The notes under the pieces: model-generated
Seen by the model: the letters and a program-made list of their open reading frames with translations, nothing else
What the model was told of the DNA's origin: nothing
Databases searched by the model: none
In this document: positions 1 through 11,967 of the stretch, piece after piece
Layout of the letters: each line of letters begins with the position of its first letter
Numbering within the stretch: the first letter of the stretch is position 1
From: Castanea sativa
Taxonomy: Eukaryota; Streptophyta; Magnoliopsida; Fagales; Fagaceae
DNA: 64,000 nt
NCBI RefSeq assembly: GCF_040712315.1
Contig: NC_134018.1
Location: 41,169,335-41,233,334 of the forward strand
Direction of reading: 5' to 3'
Program-made: the position numbers and the translations under genes

Positions 1-1075
1 CATCCATCTTTTCAAACTTGGATTCCACCAATTCCTCCTCTTCATCCACATCTTCAACAATCCCTTCAGGAGGATTGACAGTGGCAGTGAAGGCATTCAA
101 AATTTAGTCATCTTCATTGTCAGAATCATCCTCAGGCTCAGTGTCGCTCAAAGTAGTAGCTAGTGCCTTGCTCTTCCCAATGCTCTTGAGATATGTGGGA
201 CACTCCTGTTTCATGTGACTGAAGCCTTGACATCCGAAGCACTTGGGTCCTGCAGGAACAGTGTACTGACCGTCTTCCCTAGTATCCCTCTTCCCTTTAT
301 CTTGGCTCTTGAACTGAGAAGAACTAGATTGCCTACGGTCCTTGTCGAAGCCTATTCCATTTGCATTTTTCATGAATTTCTTGAATTGACTTGTGATGTA
401 GGACTTCATCTTAGAGTCTTCATCGTCTGATGACTCATCTGTCTCACTGCTCTTGCCTTTACCTGTCTTGCCAATTCTTGTCAACCCTAACTCATAGGTT
501 TGCAGATTACCGACCAGCTCAGTCAAAGGAATCTTGTCAATATCCTTTGATTCCTCTATCGCCGTGATCTTGGCATGGAATCTCTCGGGTAGAGATCTGA
601 GCACCTTCCTTACAATCTTGGGTTCAGGAATGGTTTCCCCAAGATTCTAAGTTCACTATGTCCTTGAGCTTGGCATAGAACTCATCAAATGACTCATCCT
701 CCTCCATCTTAATTTCTTCGAAGCTTATAGTGAGCCTTTGTAGCTTCAAATCTTTGACATCCTTTATTCCCTCATAGGTTGTTTGGAGGATGGTCCATGC
801 TTCCTTAGCAGTTTCAGTGGAGGATATCTTCTTGAACTCCTCCTTAGTGACTGCACTGAATAAGGCATTCAATGCTTAGCTGTTGAAGTTTGCCGCCTTG
901 ATCTTGGCTTCATCCTAATCGGCCGGCGCTTCTTTAGGCTTGGTCCAGCCTATCTCTACAGCTTGCCACACCTTCTCATCTAGAGACTGCAAGAAAGCTC
1001 TCATGCGTACTTTCTAGTATGCATAGTTAGTACCATCAAACAATGGAGGTATAATAAGAGACTAACCTCTATCCA
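1..1075 (-). pseudogene. Copia-type gag polyprotein, decayed, partial
   Basis: N-terminal part of a Copia gag (UBN2-type) read from about 1075 down to the window edge. The start reads MDRG, followed by a conserved N-terminal stretch (GTNYAY, then KVRMRAFLQSLDEKVWQAVE) and later a CCHC zinc knuckle (CFGCQGFSHMKQECP) near 200-245 that binds RNA in the capsid. Four in-frame stops occur in the first 200 nt; at least one replaces the tryptophan after GTNYAY (TGG to TAG). A frameshift lies near 610-640. It lies directly downstream of a Met-tRNA primer site and an LTR on the same strand, so it is the 5' part of an element whose pol and 3' LTR lie outside the window. Not functional as it stands. Family assignment is firm; the exact Copia clade is not. 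Confidence 0.88.
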
Positions 1076-1132
1076 TGACAAACAGGAGTCAATGGATCAC
1101 ACACAAAGATAAACCCTAATTAGAGTGTGCCT

Positions 1133-1144
1133 GCTCTGATACCA
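1133..1144 (-). other. Primer binding site, initiator Met-tRNA type
   Basis: Reads TGGTATCAGAGC on the minus strand, the usual plant Copia primer site, two bases after the LTR end. It fixes the orientation and the internal boundary of the element. Confidence 0.93.
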
Positions 1145-1146
1145 CT

Positions 1147-2152
1147 TGATAGGCCAAAAACGTATTGACCCATTGTGATGAATTAAGTTGATTAATTAGC
1201 CAAGTTATTAATTAATCAAATTAACATGCGAAGCGCATGATAGCACAAAAAAATTACCAATAATCTAAAGTATGCAGCGAAAAATAAATAACAAAGTGAT
1301 TTGTTTACGAATGGGGAAAACCTACACGACAAAAACCCCACCGGGTGATTTTAAGGTCACCACTCCCGAAACTCCACTATTATCACAACAAGCGGTTACA
1401 AGTAAAGGAATCCCAAGTACCTTAACAACCTACAGTTGAACCCTTACCCCAATACCCAATTGGACTTGTTCTGTAGTGATAGTTTCTCCTTTCAATGCAC
1501 GGCTCCCAAGTACGTGACTAAGCAATTGTGCGGATCCCAGTATGCGACTTCAATCACCAACTAGAGAAGATTTGTTGACTGCAAAGTTCTTCAATTCATC
1601 CACACGATAAAGATCAAGAAGATGCTTGGTTACAAAATCCAATGGTGCAAAGACGCATCAACTTCTTCACAAGAGAGATGAACTAGGGCAAGAATTTCAT
1701 CTTAAGTTACAATTTGCATGAACAAGGATTTCTCAATGCTTGTGCAACTTGCCACACTTTGACGGCCCTTAAAATAATCCTTTTATATGTCTAGGGTTAG
1801 GAGAAAAGTAGGCCTAAAGACACATCCACGGATTAGAATCAAACAGAACTAGGAATCTGTTTTTCTTAAATCTCGACAGATAGAGGTGTCGAGATGTTGT
1901 CGAGCAGTTGAAACAGCTCTTTAAACCTCGATACATGCTAGCTGTCGAGCTTTAATAAACTTGCACTTTTCAGCTTGTTTCTTGGACAGACTTGATGACT
2001 TCTACACTTGATCTTGAAACACAATTTCTTGAAGCATTAAACACATCCTAAATCTACCCAATTACAAGTAAAGTGCGTTTTGTCAAAGGATTAGCCAATT
2101 ATATAAAAGAATGACATATGTTCTAAACAAGTGAAACACATATGTCCTAACA
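1147..2152 (-). repeat. Copia 5' LTR (1006 bp)
   Basis: Minus strand begins TGTTAGGACATATG and ends GGCCTATCA, followed by the primer site at 1133-1144. Length is about 1.0 kb. The same LTR occurs as a solo copy at 30681-31690 (same orientation) and as a truncated copy at 32101-32320 (opposite orientation). It is inserted in the pol of a Gypsy element whose reverse transcriptase resumes immediately at 2153. Confidence 0.9.
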
Positions 2153-2990
2153 ACGTTGACCCTCTATGTCTGCCGAAGAAACAGAGACATCGTAGGTCCT
2201 TGGATATACACATCGAGGTGGTGAAAGAAGATGTGGATAGACTCAAAGAAGCTAGGGCAATTAAGGAGGTTTGTTATCCTAAGTGGTTAGCTAATATGGT
2301 AGTGGTGAAAAAGAAGAATGAAAAGTGGCAAATATGTGTAGACTTCACGAATCTAAACAAGGCATGTCCATAAGATCTTTTTCCAGTGCCTAAAATAGAC
2401 TAGCTTGTTGATGCAACTTTTGGGCACCCCAAGATGATTTTTCTTGATACTTTTCAGGGGTAACATTAGATAGCTTTGGCATTCGAAGTCTAGGAGAAAA
2501 CCTCTTTCATTACCCTTATAGGTAATTTTCATTACAAAGTCATGCCAGGTTGAAAAATGTGAGGTCCACTTATCAAAGGATGATTACCAAGATGTTTAAA
2601 AAGCAGTTGGGCAGGAATATGGAGACTTATATAGATGACATGCTAGTAAAGAGTAAGGCCATAGAGGATCAATTCACTGATCTTATAGAAACCTTTGAGA
2701 CATTGCAAAAGCACCGTTTGAAGTTGAACGCCTCTAAGTGTGCCTTTGGGGTTAGCTCGAGGAAGTTTCTAGGGTATCTGCTAACTCACCGAGGTATTGA
2801 AGTAAACCCGAATCAAATTGTAGCCTTGCAAAATTTGAAGTTTCCTAGGAACCCTAAGGAGGTCCAACAACTTACTGGGATGACTGCGGCTCTTAATCGG
2901 TTCATTTCATGGTTCGCGGATAACTGTCGGCCTTTCTTCCAATTGCTGAAGCAATGGAAGGACTTTCAAAGGACAAATGAGTGCTAGCAA
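2153..2990 (+). pseudogene. Gypsy reverse transcriptase remnant
   Basis: The protein can be followed from the RT N-terminus (NNVDPLCLPKKQRHRRSLD) through WLANMVVVKKKNEKWQICVD to the catalytic YIDDMLVKS near 2628-2655 and the FLGYLLTHRGIEVNP block. The YIDD box is kept. Interruptions include a TAA right after NKACP near 2372, a TAG near 2401, and loss of the frame around 2460-2550. It cannot be translated as one piece. Confidence 0.9.
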
Positions 2991-3425
2991 GCGTTTGGAG
3001 ATCTTAAATACTACTTATCTCGAGCTCCCATTTTGTCATGACCAGTATTCGGAGAAACACTATATATGTATTTAGCTGTGACTGATCATGCGGTAAGTGT
3101 GATCTTGTCAAGGCTGGATCAGGGAGTTCAAAAGCCAATCTTTTATATTAGTAAGACTCTTGTGGAAGCTGAAACACATTAGCTACCCTTAGAGAAAGCT
3201 GCACTAGCAATAATCCATATTGTACAGAAGTTGCCTCATTACTTTCAAGCTTATACAGTAGTTGTGTTAACCAAGCATCCTCTATAGGCATTACTCAAAA
3301 GGTCAGACTTCATGGGGAGGATAGCCAAGTAGGGGGCTTCTTTAGGAGTTTTTGATATTCAGTATAGGCCCCGAACCTCTATCAAAGGTTAAGTCTTAGC
3401 AGACTTCGTTGCAGAATTCACTCCT
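2990..3425 (+). pseudogene. Gypsy RNase H (ancestral) remnant
   Basis: Segments such as YLAVTDHAVSVILSRLDQG, KPIFYISKTLVEAE and HYFQAYTVVVLTKHPL follow the RT in order and match the usual Gypsy RNase H/tether region; DFVAEFTPGHPE closes it. Several TAG and TAA codons interrupt it. Confidence 0.8.
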
Positions 3426-3479
3426 GGGCATCCTGAAATTATGCAAGTGGAGGGAAGCAAGATAACATAACCCCAAGAA

Positions 3480-3880
3480 AGAATATGGCAAGTGTATGTG
3501 GATGGGGCATTAAATTGCCAAGAAGCAAGAGTAGGTATCATATTGATCTCCCTAGAAGGAATCAGAGTGGAGAAGTCATTCAAACTAGGCTTCCCAACTT
3601 CAAATAATGAAGCAGAGTACGAAACTCTCCTCGCAAGGCTTAGGATGTCTAGACAACTAGGGGCAGACAGAGTACAGCTACACTATGATTCTCAGCTAGT
3701 TGTTAGATTTCTTGCAAGTTTGAAGCTAAGGATCAAAGAATGATGAACTACTTAAAAGAGGTCTGGATACTAAGGCATCAATTTAAGAAGGTGGAGATCT
3801 TACAAATCTCTAGGGGCAACAACAGTCATGCCGACTCTCTGGCTACTTTAGATTCCTCAATGGCATATCCTCTTCTGAGG
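3480..3880 (+). pseudogene. Second, archaeal-type RNase H (aRNH) remnant
   Basis: Starts at WQVYVDGALNCQEARVGI and continues through SNNEAEYETLLARLRMS and LHYDSQLVV, then SRGNNSHADSLATL. These are the DG, E and D blocks of type I RNase H. In plants a second RNase H downstream of the ancestral one is characteristic of Tat elements. A frameshift lies near 3740. Confidence 0.85.
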
Positions 3881-4129
3881 ATTGTATTAGTTGAGCTCTT
3901 ACCTTTTTCTAACATTACTCCTTCGGATAGGGATTTAATCTTAAGTATACATCCATCCGTAGGTTGGATGGATCCTCTTATAGCCTACCTCCGAAATGGG
4001 ACTCTACTTGAGGATAAGAAAGAAGCTGAGTGGATTAGAAGTAAGTCTCCGTGGTATTGGGTGTCTGGGGAAATTATACAAAAGGTCATATTCAGGGCCC
4101 TATTTGTTGTGTGCGCATCTTGAGGCCAT

Positions 4130-5186
4130 TGAAGTACTTCTAGAAGAATTACATGAAGGAATATGTGGAAGTTATACGGGAGGCAGGTCTTTGGAGCACC
4201 AAGCCCTCACTCAGGGTATCGACGGCCGAGCATGCAGAAACAAGCCCTGAAGTTCTCCAAAAAATGCAATCAATGTTAAAGATTTGCTCCTAGTATCCAT
4301 CAGCCCAGGGGTCTTCTCAATCCTATATCCAGCCAATGGCCATTTGCCTAATGGGGGCTAGACATTGTGGAACATTTTCCAAAAGTGAAAGGTAGTAGAA
4401 AATGGCTCCTGGTAGGGACAAATTATTTCACCACGTAGGTGGAAGCTGAACCCCTCGCCAATATCCAAGATACAAATGTTAAGAGGTTCGTTTAGAAGAA
4501 TATTGTGACACGGTTTGGTGTGCTGAAAGTTCTCATATTGAACAACGGATTACAATTTGAGAGCAAGGCTTTTTGGCGGTACTCCTTAGAGTTGGGAATT
4601 ACTAACAGGTATTCTACCCTGTCTTATCCTCAAAGTAATGGTTAGGCTAAAGCGACCAATAAGTCTATTATGAATGGTTTGAAAAAGAGGCTGGACTATT
4701 CAAAGGGACGATGGGCGGAAGAGCTTCCAAGTGTGCTATCGGTGTACCGGACTACTCCACGACGTTCCATTGAAGAAACTCCTTTCTCAATGACGTACGG
4801 TGCATAAGCCGTAATGCCCGTGGAAACGGGGCTACCTACTTCTCGGACTGATGTGTTTAAAGTGAGGAAGAATAATCAACTACTTTGCAAGCATCTGGAC
4901 CTAGTAGAAGAAAACCATGATGTTGCTTTGGTAAGATTGGCTAATTATCAACAGAGGATACAACATGGATATCAGAAGTGGGGAGTTTATTCTAGGAGAT
5001 TTGGTACTGAAAAAAGTTTTGGGAAATATCCAAGATCCTGCTACGGGAAAGCTAGGCTCAACTTGGGAGGGACCTTACAAGGTCACATCCATTGTTGGGG
5101 TTGGGGCTTATCGGCTAGAAGACTTAGATGAAAGACCTATAGCAAGGCCATGGTATGTATTTAATTTGAAGAAGTATTACTTTTGA
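4130..5186 (+). pseudogene. Gypsy integrase remnant with all three catalytic residues lost
   Basis: The core runs from about 4370 (KVKGSRKWLLVGTNYFTT) via ILNNGLQFESKAFW and YPQSNG-stop-AKATNKSI to the C-terminal MPVETGLPTSRTDVF and GPYKVTSIVGVGAYRLEDLD. The D-D-E residues read N (GTNYF for the usual GTDYF), N (LNNG for SDNG) and K (AKATNK for AEATNK). All three changes are G-to-A on the coding strand. Stops and a frameshift near 4965-5000 add to the damage. The reading ends at a TGA after KKYYF at 5186. Confidence 0.88.
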
Positions 5187-5289
5187 TTACTATGTAAGAA
5201 AATATGTATTACTCATGCTACTATTTTGTTTGAATTTGATGAATAGCAACAAGTTCTATGAAGACATGACTTGGAGTGCTAAAATTACA

Positions 5290-5796
5290 TGAAGAAAGAA
5301 AACCCTGTGGTACCAGACCTTGTCTTTATCTAGGGTAGGTTTTAAGCTGAATTCTATGTCTTAGCTTGACTTTAGGGCCATTAACAAAAAACAAGATTAA
5401 AACTTTATTAAAAGAAGAAAGCAAAACCCTGAAGTACTAGACCTTGTCTTTGCCTTGGGTGGGTTTTAAGCTGAGTTCTCTACCTTAACTTGACTTCAAG
5501 GTCACTAACAGAAAATAAAATTAAAACTTTGTGGAATACACAAAACAAACCGTACGGTACTAGACCCTGTCTTTGGCTTAGGAAGGTTTTAAGCTAAGTT
5601 CTTTGCCTTAGTTTGACTCCAGAGTCACTAATAAAAAACAAAATTAAAACTATGGAAAACAGGAAATAAACCCCAAGGTGTTAGACTCTATCTATGCCTC
5701 GGGTAGGTTTTGAACATAGTTTTCTGCCTTAGTTTGACTTCAGGGTCACTAACAGAAATCGAAATTAAGACTTCACGTAAGAAGGGAAACGAGCCC
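5290..5796 (+). repeat. ~120 bp tandem repeat array, Tat 3' spacer (left part)
   Basis: Four diverged units start near 5301, 5425, 5547 and 5668, with a fifth beginning near 5789. Each carries a ...CCTGTCTTTG... block, a GGTTTTAAGCTGAGTTCT-like block and a TTAGCTTGAC block. The fifth unit is broken by a solo LTR and resumes at 7294. Non-coding. Confidence 0.85.
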
Positions 5797-7293
5797 TGAT
5801 GTGCATTGATAATAGCTTAATTTTGCATATTTATATCATTGTCAGAAAGCATTATCATACTTATTTTGAGGTAATTCATGCATTTTATATTTGGTTTTAG
5901 AATAATGGTGAATAATCAATTTTGTGCTTAATTGAATATTATTGCGTGAATTTATCTTTTGTAGGAGAATGGAATTAAATAAGTGGATTTGTGCAAAGAA
6001 GAAAGCTAATGGACTTTACTTTTACAAGGGCCATGAGAAAGTTAAAGAAGACCAACCCAATTAAATTTAAGTCCAATTGGAGCAGGGAATCAAAGGAAAT
6101 TTGCATCAAATCCAAGTTCAATTCGGATTAGGATTCCAGCCTGCACATCAGTTAGTATTTTTGGCATAACTTTCGGCTCAGATGTCCAATTGAGATGATT
6201 CAAGTTGGGCTGGAAAGTTAACTTAAAGGGCTACAACTTTGTAGTTTACCAAAAGTCCGAATTCTGACGTTAAATGGGCCAAAATTGTCGGTTAAGTGAA
6301 GCCTAAAAATCTGGAATTTTCCCCAAACGGGAATTCAATTTGTAATAGGATTCCTTGACCTATTTAAAGGCTCTTTAGGGAAAAATTCAAGGGAGGCTAG
6401 TGCTAGGGCTGGGGGCTGAACATAGAGAGTGCGGCTACTTCTTTGGTTTTCTTCCATGACAGTTAGTTTTATTTTAATTGTCTAGTTTAATGTTTAGTAT
6501 TTTATTCTTGTGTTTTATTTTAATTACTATGAGTAGCTAAATTTATAATTAGGGTTGAGGATGAAACTTTGATAAAGATTATTAGTAAAATTTATGTTAT
6601 TTGATTTTTCCCACAATAGTTGTTCTTTAAGGATTTAAATTGTTCTTACTTCATATCAATTGACTAAGATGAGATTCTAGATATGAGTTCAATCATGTTT
6701 TTCTCATGATTTAGGATTTGTTTTAATTAATAGAATGCTTGGTTTATTAATTCTTGATTATAAAATTGGATATCGCTTGTGATTTATCTGTCAATGGATA
6801 CAATTTATGATTTGATTTTTAGAAGTGGATATATCTTGTGATTTGTTTGGCTATAGATACAATTGATGATTTGATTTTATACTTAAGAAGCGAAGAAGAA
6901 CATGCTTTTGATTTTTAAAATAAGGATTTTAATGAGAATATTTTCCATGATAGCAAGATTGATTTCTAGATTATCATGTAGTAGTTGGGAAAAATTAATG
7001 ATCATAAATATATGCTGATATGACTTACAAGGCGAATTCCAAAACCTTAATTCATTTCCCTTGATTGTTTACATCTTTTTATTACTTTATATCTTTTGCT
7101 TAGTTTAACTATTTGCTTAGTTTATTTAATTTCAAAACAACCAATTTTTATTAAACTAGATTAGGATTAATTTGGTTAAGATGTGATTAATTTTCCTACG
7201 TTCATTCAAGTCCCTGTGGGTTCGACCTCGTTCTTGTCAAACTATACTTTGGTACGGTTCGTACACTTGCGAGTATTTTAAAATTTCACAACA
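5797..7293 (+). repeat. Solo LTR (1497 bp) with 5-bp target duplication
   Basis: Begins TGATGTGCATTG and ends TTTCACAACA, flanked by the direct repeat AGCCC at 5792-5796 and 7294-7298. The last 100 bp hold the GTGGGTTCGACCTCG and GTACACTTGCGAG blocks typical of Athila-type Gypsy LTR ends. A TATTTAAAGG sequence near 6360 is a possible TATA region. No internal domain is present, so it is a recombination product. It splits the fifth unit of the tandem array. Confidence 0.85.
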
Positions 7294-7949
7294 AGCCCCG
7301 TGGTATTGGACCCTGTCTTTGCCACGAATGGGTCTTAGACTGAGTTTTATATTTAGCTTGTCTATAGAGGCTTTAATGAAAAAGTTAGGACAGTTAGGAC
7401 CTGACAGCACATGAGAGTAAAGATCTGTGATAAAAGTTTCTACAAATATCCCAGGTAAGTGATCAACTAGACTTCTTATTTTATTATCAAAATCTAGCTC
7501 ATTATATTAGTGCCCTAAAAAGGTAATGACGTTTCTCCCACGGGAAGAAATCATAAAAGTTAATCATTAAATGTCTAAGTAACTCAGGAGACATAAATAA
7601 GAGGTATAGACAGATATAAAAACTTAGAAATACCATCATATATAAAAGTTTGAAACACTTAAAGAAATTAAGTACAAAACGAATGCCCCCAAAACTGGGC
7701 AAACTATATAAGTGTTTTTAAAGTAACGAGAATTAAAAGAAAGTTAAACATGAGGAGGTCCCTTGGTGGAAGACATTGCAATAGAGCTAATCACTTCTCC
7801 CCCAAATGCAACAGTAGGTCCAACCCCTTCAACCTCTCGGACGAGGGATTCATGTTGATGATGGCCTGGATCTCGGGGTTTGGTATGATAATCAACTCCA
7901 TGGGGATAGGCATGTTACTCTCCAACCTTAAAGAGGATGAAGCCTCCAC
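7294..7949 (+). repeat. Tandem array (right part) and Tat spacer
   Basis: 7294-7420 completes the fifth ~120 bp unit (CCCTGTCTTTGCCACG, then TTTAGCTTG). 7420-7949 is AT-rich spacer up to the end of the antisense gene. I see no coding signal in it. Confidence 0.7.
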
Positions 7950-9949
7950 CTACAACTTGTCTAGAGCAGCGACCCATCCTTTGAAGAAGTAAACTTGAAG
8001 ATTCTGCTGTACCTCCGGCTTCACAGTAGCGATGCAGTCATATTGGCCTTGGTAATAGGCCTCTTGAATCTTGGCGTCATCAGTTGCCACATAGCTTTTC
8101 AGCTCGGTATCCTTATCTGCAAGAGCCTTCCTTGCCTCCTGTAATTCCTTCTCAAGAGCCTCCGCCCTTTCTGTGATAGCCTTGGTATTCTCCTCAGCCT
8201 CAGACCGTAGTCTCTCAGACTCAAAAACCTTGTTCATGACATTTGAGATCTTCTTTTAAAGATCCTCGTTGTCATTACTCAACCCTTTAGCTCTAGCCTT
8301 GGCAGCCTGGTACCTCTCCTTAACCACCATGAAAAATTGATATCCCTATCATATAATAAAGATAATAGTTAAAAAGATAAGTAAAGTAGAAAAGTGAAAA
8401 GGGCAATAAGAAATTAAGGAAAAGTAAATTACCATAATGGCTTCCCGCTTCATGTTTAGTAAGAGGGATTCATCATCCCAGTTAGCCTAATGGTTCATGT
8501 CTTTGGGAAGGAGGAGAGTTTGACCTACGCTTTCAGCTACCTTGCCCCCACGGCCTTCCCTCCCAGGCCTAACCCTATCTGTTGTGAGGAGGAAAACCCC
8601 ATCCACTGTGAAGGAGTGGACATAAGCAGGAGCCCTTGTTGCATCAACATGTGAATCCCCTAGGTCAGGAGGGGAGTTTTCAAAATCATGAGCTGCGGAA
8701 GATTGGCCTGCTCCTCTAGGACGCTTCCTTCCAGCCCTAGTTTCACGGGCAGGAGTTGCAGCTATAGTGGTAATTGGGGCAACTTGAGTGACTGCAAGAG
8801 CATTGGTAGCTTGAGCAGGAGAAGGTTGAATTCTAAGTACAATGGAGTAGCCAAAAGTTGGGCAAGAGTGACCTGGCCTCTCTGGAGCGTCATCTCGGCA
8901 GGAGACTCATCTAAAGGGGTAACTACCCAAATGTCATGTTCTTCTCGAGGTGGCAAAGTACTACGGGTAGGAACGTTGCCCATTTTCTTTTTTCTTTGGC
9001 GTCGAGGGTGGTCAGCTAGATTTGGCACATCAATAGTAACTCCCAAGTCTACTGGGGTGAAAGGAGAAGGAGAATAGCTTCTAATCTTCCCTCTCTCTAA
9101 GCATGTTTGGAGGGAGACAGAATATACCCCTTGCACTGAACGTCAATGAAAGGAAGTAATGGATGATTCTAGGTAATGACTTTTTCCACAGCTTGATAAT
9201 TCTGATACACAGGATAATAGCCGAGGATAAGATACGCTGCTCGGAGTTGACCGTCAGTATGTGCATAAATCAGGGACCGTAATAATCTATTCAGGTTGAC
9301 AGAGTTGATTAACTGCCTTTTCTTCTTGAAAGCGTGGTCCTCTGAAAAAAAAAAAAAAAAAAAAAAAGGAGTATATAAGTCAGCTCGGGAATGAGACAAA
9401 TCAAAAATAATTACTAAAAAGAAAATCCTATAAGATCAACCCACCTGCTTTTCCCGCACTAAAGGGGCAGTGGATTCCACTGGGATACCAATTCACCGAG
9501 ACGATCAGATAGTCTCTTTCTATTTCCTTTTCGAAATCTAGAAAGCCGGAAATAAGCCTCACCTCCCGATGTCAAATCTTAAAGTAAAACCCGGAGGTTT
9601 TACTATTTTGGAAACTATAGATGTAGTTGATGTCATGCTCGGTAAACTTCAATCCAAGCCTTTTATTAAGAGTGTCTACACTACTAAAAATCCTAAATAC
9701 ATTAGGGATACATTGGTCAGGATAAACCTTAAAATGATGTAAGAAGTTAGTGAGCAAATCACTCACGGGGATCCTAACTCCCCCTTCCACAATGGGAACA
9801 AGTGGAATTACCACTCGGCCCTCCCCTCTTGAGAGTATTACCTCGGATTCCAAGGAATACCTCACCTCAACATCATTAGGAAAGTTATACTTTCTTCTAA
9901 ACTCACCTAAACTCACAGGAGTATTAACCCTAGACCTAAACTTCCCCAT
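7950..9949 (-). pseudogene. Antisense accessory gene of the Tat element (putative gypsy-type transposase family)
   Basis: Starts with ATG at 9949 (MGKFRSRVNTPVSLGEFRRK) and reads through EVRYSLESEVILSRGEGRV, IPVSDLLTNFLHHFKVYPDQ and YYPVYQNYQAVEKVIT to a coiled-coil C-terminal part (ESERLRSEAEENTKAITERA) near 7955-8237. A GT-AG intron seems to span about 9343-9444: the donor is GTGGGTTGA, and the acceptor is after a T-tract ending in CAG before the DHAFKKKRQLINSVNL segment. The family is known in plants as a putative gypsy-type transposon protein, coded antisense between pol and 3' LTR of Tat elements; its function is unknown. Stops and frame changes in 8240-9340 make this copy a pseudogene. 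Confidence 0.72.
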
Positions 9950-10225
9950 TGACTAAAAAGCTCTACAAAATGGATTGAAACAAAAAGAAAATAAAAAAGG
10001 AAGAAAAGGAAGAAGCAGAAGAAAACTAAGAACAGAGATGAGAAGGCGAAACTACGTTTTCAAGGAAGAAAAGAAATGGACTTACAAAACGAGATCGAAA
10101 AGCAAAAATACATTGGTGGTCACCTGAAGGTCGTCAAAGAGAGATGCAGTGGAGAGGGATTTTTCTCTTCTTGTGTTTCTGGTGAAAGTTCAATAGAAGA
10201 GGAACCAAGTATGGGTTTGAGGTTC

Positions 10226-10233
10226 ATATATAG
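10226..10233 (-). promoter_or_regulatory. TATA box for the antisense gene
   Basis: Minus strand reads CTATATAT after a CT-rich run, about 280 bp upstream of the antisense ATG. A T/C-rich leader without long ORFs follows. This suggests the accessory gene has its own promoter. Confidence 0.5.
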
Positions 10234-10484
10234 AGGGAGAAAGGAAGGGATAGATGAGACTCTTCCTTTCCCGCTCATTTTTCGTTTTCCAAAGGGCCCA
10301 TATGACCATCCATCTTATAATACGAATTGTTAATCGTGGGGCGAGAAACTTGGGCGTGTCCGCAACATTAATTGCCTGACGCCACCACTGTTCATAAATG
10401 CCAGTTAATGAGTGTTTCATTTTTTTTTTCTTGAACCACTATCCCCAATTCAATGATAATGACCTGGAGAACGTAGGGGGCTAT

Positions 10485-11281
10485 TGTAGGGAGTGGAAGA
10501 GTCCCCATCTAGGTCTTAAGCCCAATAACAAACTGGGCCATGAGAACGAACTAGGCTTAGCTTGTGTACTTGAAGGAAGTCCAAGAGGGCAACAGGCTAT
10601 GGAAGAAAGAAAATTGAACCAACCTACATACCCAAAAAGAGGAAAACAACGCGAGAAAACAGTTTCCGTGAAAAAGGTAAGAAACTACCTTACTTGAAGC
10701 AAGGTGCACAGACGATCCATGTGTGACTTCCAGAAGATGCCTAGGACCACGGGAAACTTTTAGAACACAGAAGAAGATTGAATATTTTTATCTCTGCATT
10801 AATGAGGGAGTTCTTACCTAACCTCTACCGCATTAAATGCATATGAGACAGTCTAAACAATACAGACATCCCCCAAAAGTCAGAGTTCAAGGATAAGAGA
10901 GAGGAGGAAACCGATAAAGTAAAATATAAATATATATATATATATATCCCTAAGAGTTTTTGGCAACAGGACAGCTGTAGAGACAAGAAAAAGAAATATA
11001 CCTATAAAGATGGGTGGAGAAACAAAAGGAGGGGATCTTTTGGAAAAAAGAGAGAAAGGGGAGCAACCTTAGAGACAAAAAGAGAATGTATAACTCCATG
11101 GAAACAAATGAGTTTCTAGAGGGTAACACTTGAGCTATATTTGTAGTACGTACTATCAATGAAATCAACTCTTTGAAATTTCCATTGTGAAGTGTTTATT
11201 CCTATTGTTTAATTATAAATAGATTATGTAAGACGTTTCAACTGTAATCTGTGGGGTTCCTTGGGAGCCAGTTTTTGTCCA
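10485..11281 (+). repeat. Putative 3' LTR of the Tat element
   Basis: Starts TGTAGGGAGTGGAAGAG right after a purine tract (GTAGGGGG) that could prime plus-strand synthesis. It contains a (TA)n TATA-like run at 10931-10947 and GCATTAATGAGGGAGTT near 10797, a block also seen in the solo LTRs at 18583 and 20361. The end is a guess (GTTTTTGTCCA at 11281); without the 5' LTR it cannot be fixed. Confidence 0.5.
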
Positions 11282-11936
11282 CCCACTGTGTATAAATATT
11301 TTATAAAAAAATAATAAATAAAAAATAAAAAACAACACGCTTGTCCATTTGACACAATTAGAGCTCGTCGTTATTGTAGTAGAAAACTCAATATAGTGTG
11401 TGATGTGGATAAACAATAGCAGCAATTGCAACTGGCGTCATTTGATCCGGTTTCCCAAGGGGACCACAGTGCATTTATAGATAGCATACTAGGAGATTAA
11501 GATCCTAGTCCCATATAATTTTGAGCATACAGTCACATGCAGTTTCTTGTTTCTTTCTTTCTTCTCCTGTCCTTCAATTATCCAAACAATTTATCCTTAT
11601 CTCCAAAACAGGAAAACTCAACCGAGGAGGAGGAGGTCCCCTCTTCCTATATTTAGCATGACCAATTAATAACACCGCCACTCACCGCCCAGTTTCAAAA
11701 GTTCAACACATAATTGTACCATGATAGTCTGATAAAGATATATAATTTATTATCAAGTTCAAAGAGAACGAGAACTTTTATCCTATTATCAATTACGTGA
11801 AATTTTTTAGTAAATTGGCACAATTTCCAAATGAAATAAAATATGTACTCAACTGTACTCGCTCTCTTGATGAACACAAAAAGGAAGCGAGGTCTAAAAA
11901 TAAACATTATAGAGCACACATGTACCTGTACTAGAC

Positions 11937-11967
<31 letters not shown>

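Larger units (their letters stand above)
2153..11281 (+). mobile_element. Tat-lineage Ty3/Gypsy retrotransposon, 3' part, decayed
   Basis: Order on the plus strand is reverse transcriptase, RNase H, a second RNase H of the archaeal type, integrase, a tandem-repeat spacer, an antisense accessory gene, and a putative 3' LTR. The double RNase H and the antisense gene between pol and LTR are known hallmarks of the Tat lineage. The 5' LTR and gag are not in the window; the left edge is cut by the Copia insertion at 2152. A foreign solo LTR (5797-7293) is nested in the spacer. The right boundary is uncertain: I place the 3' LTR start at a TG dinucleotide at 10485 after a purine-rich tract. Many in-frame stops show an old, dead copy. 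Confidence 0.85.

Noticed and set aside
8688..9077. 129-codon plus-strand frame
   Set aside because: Shadow of the antisense accessory gene of the Tat element.
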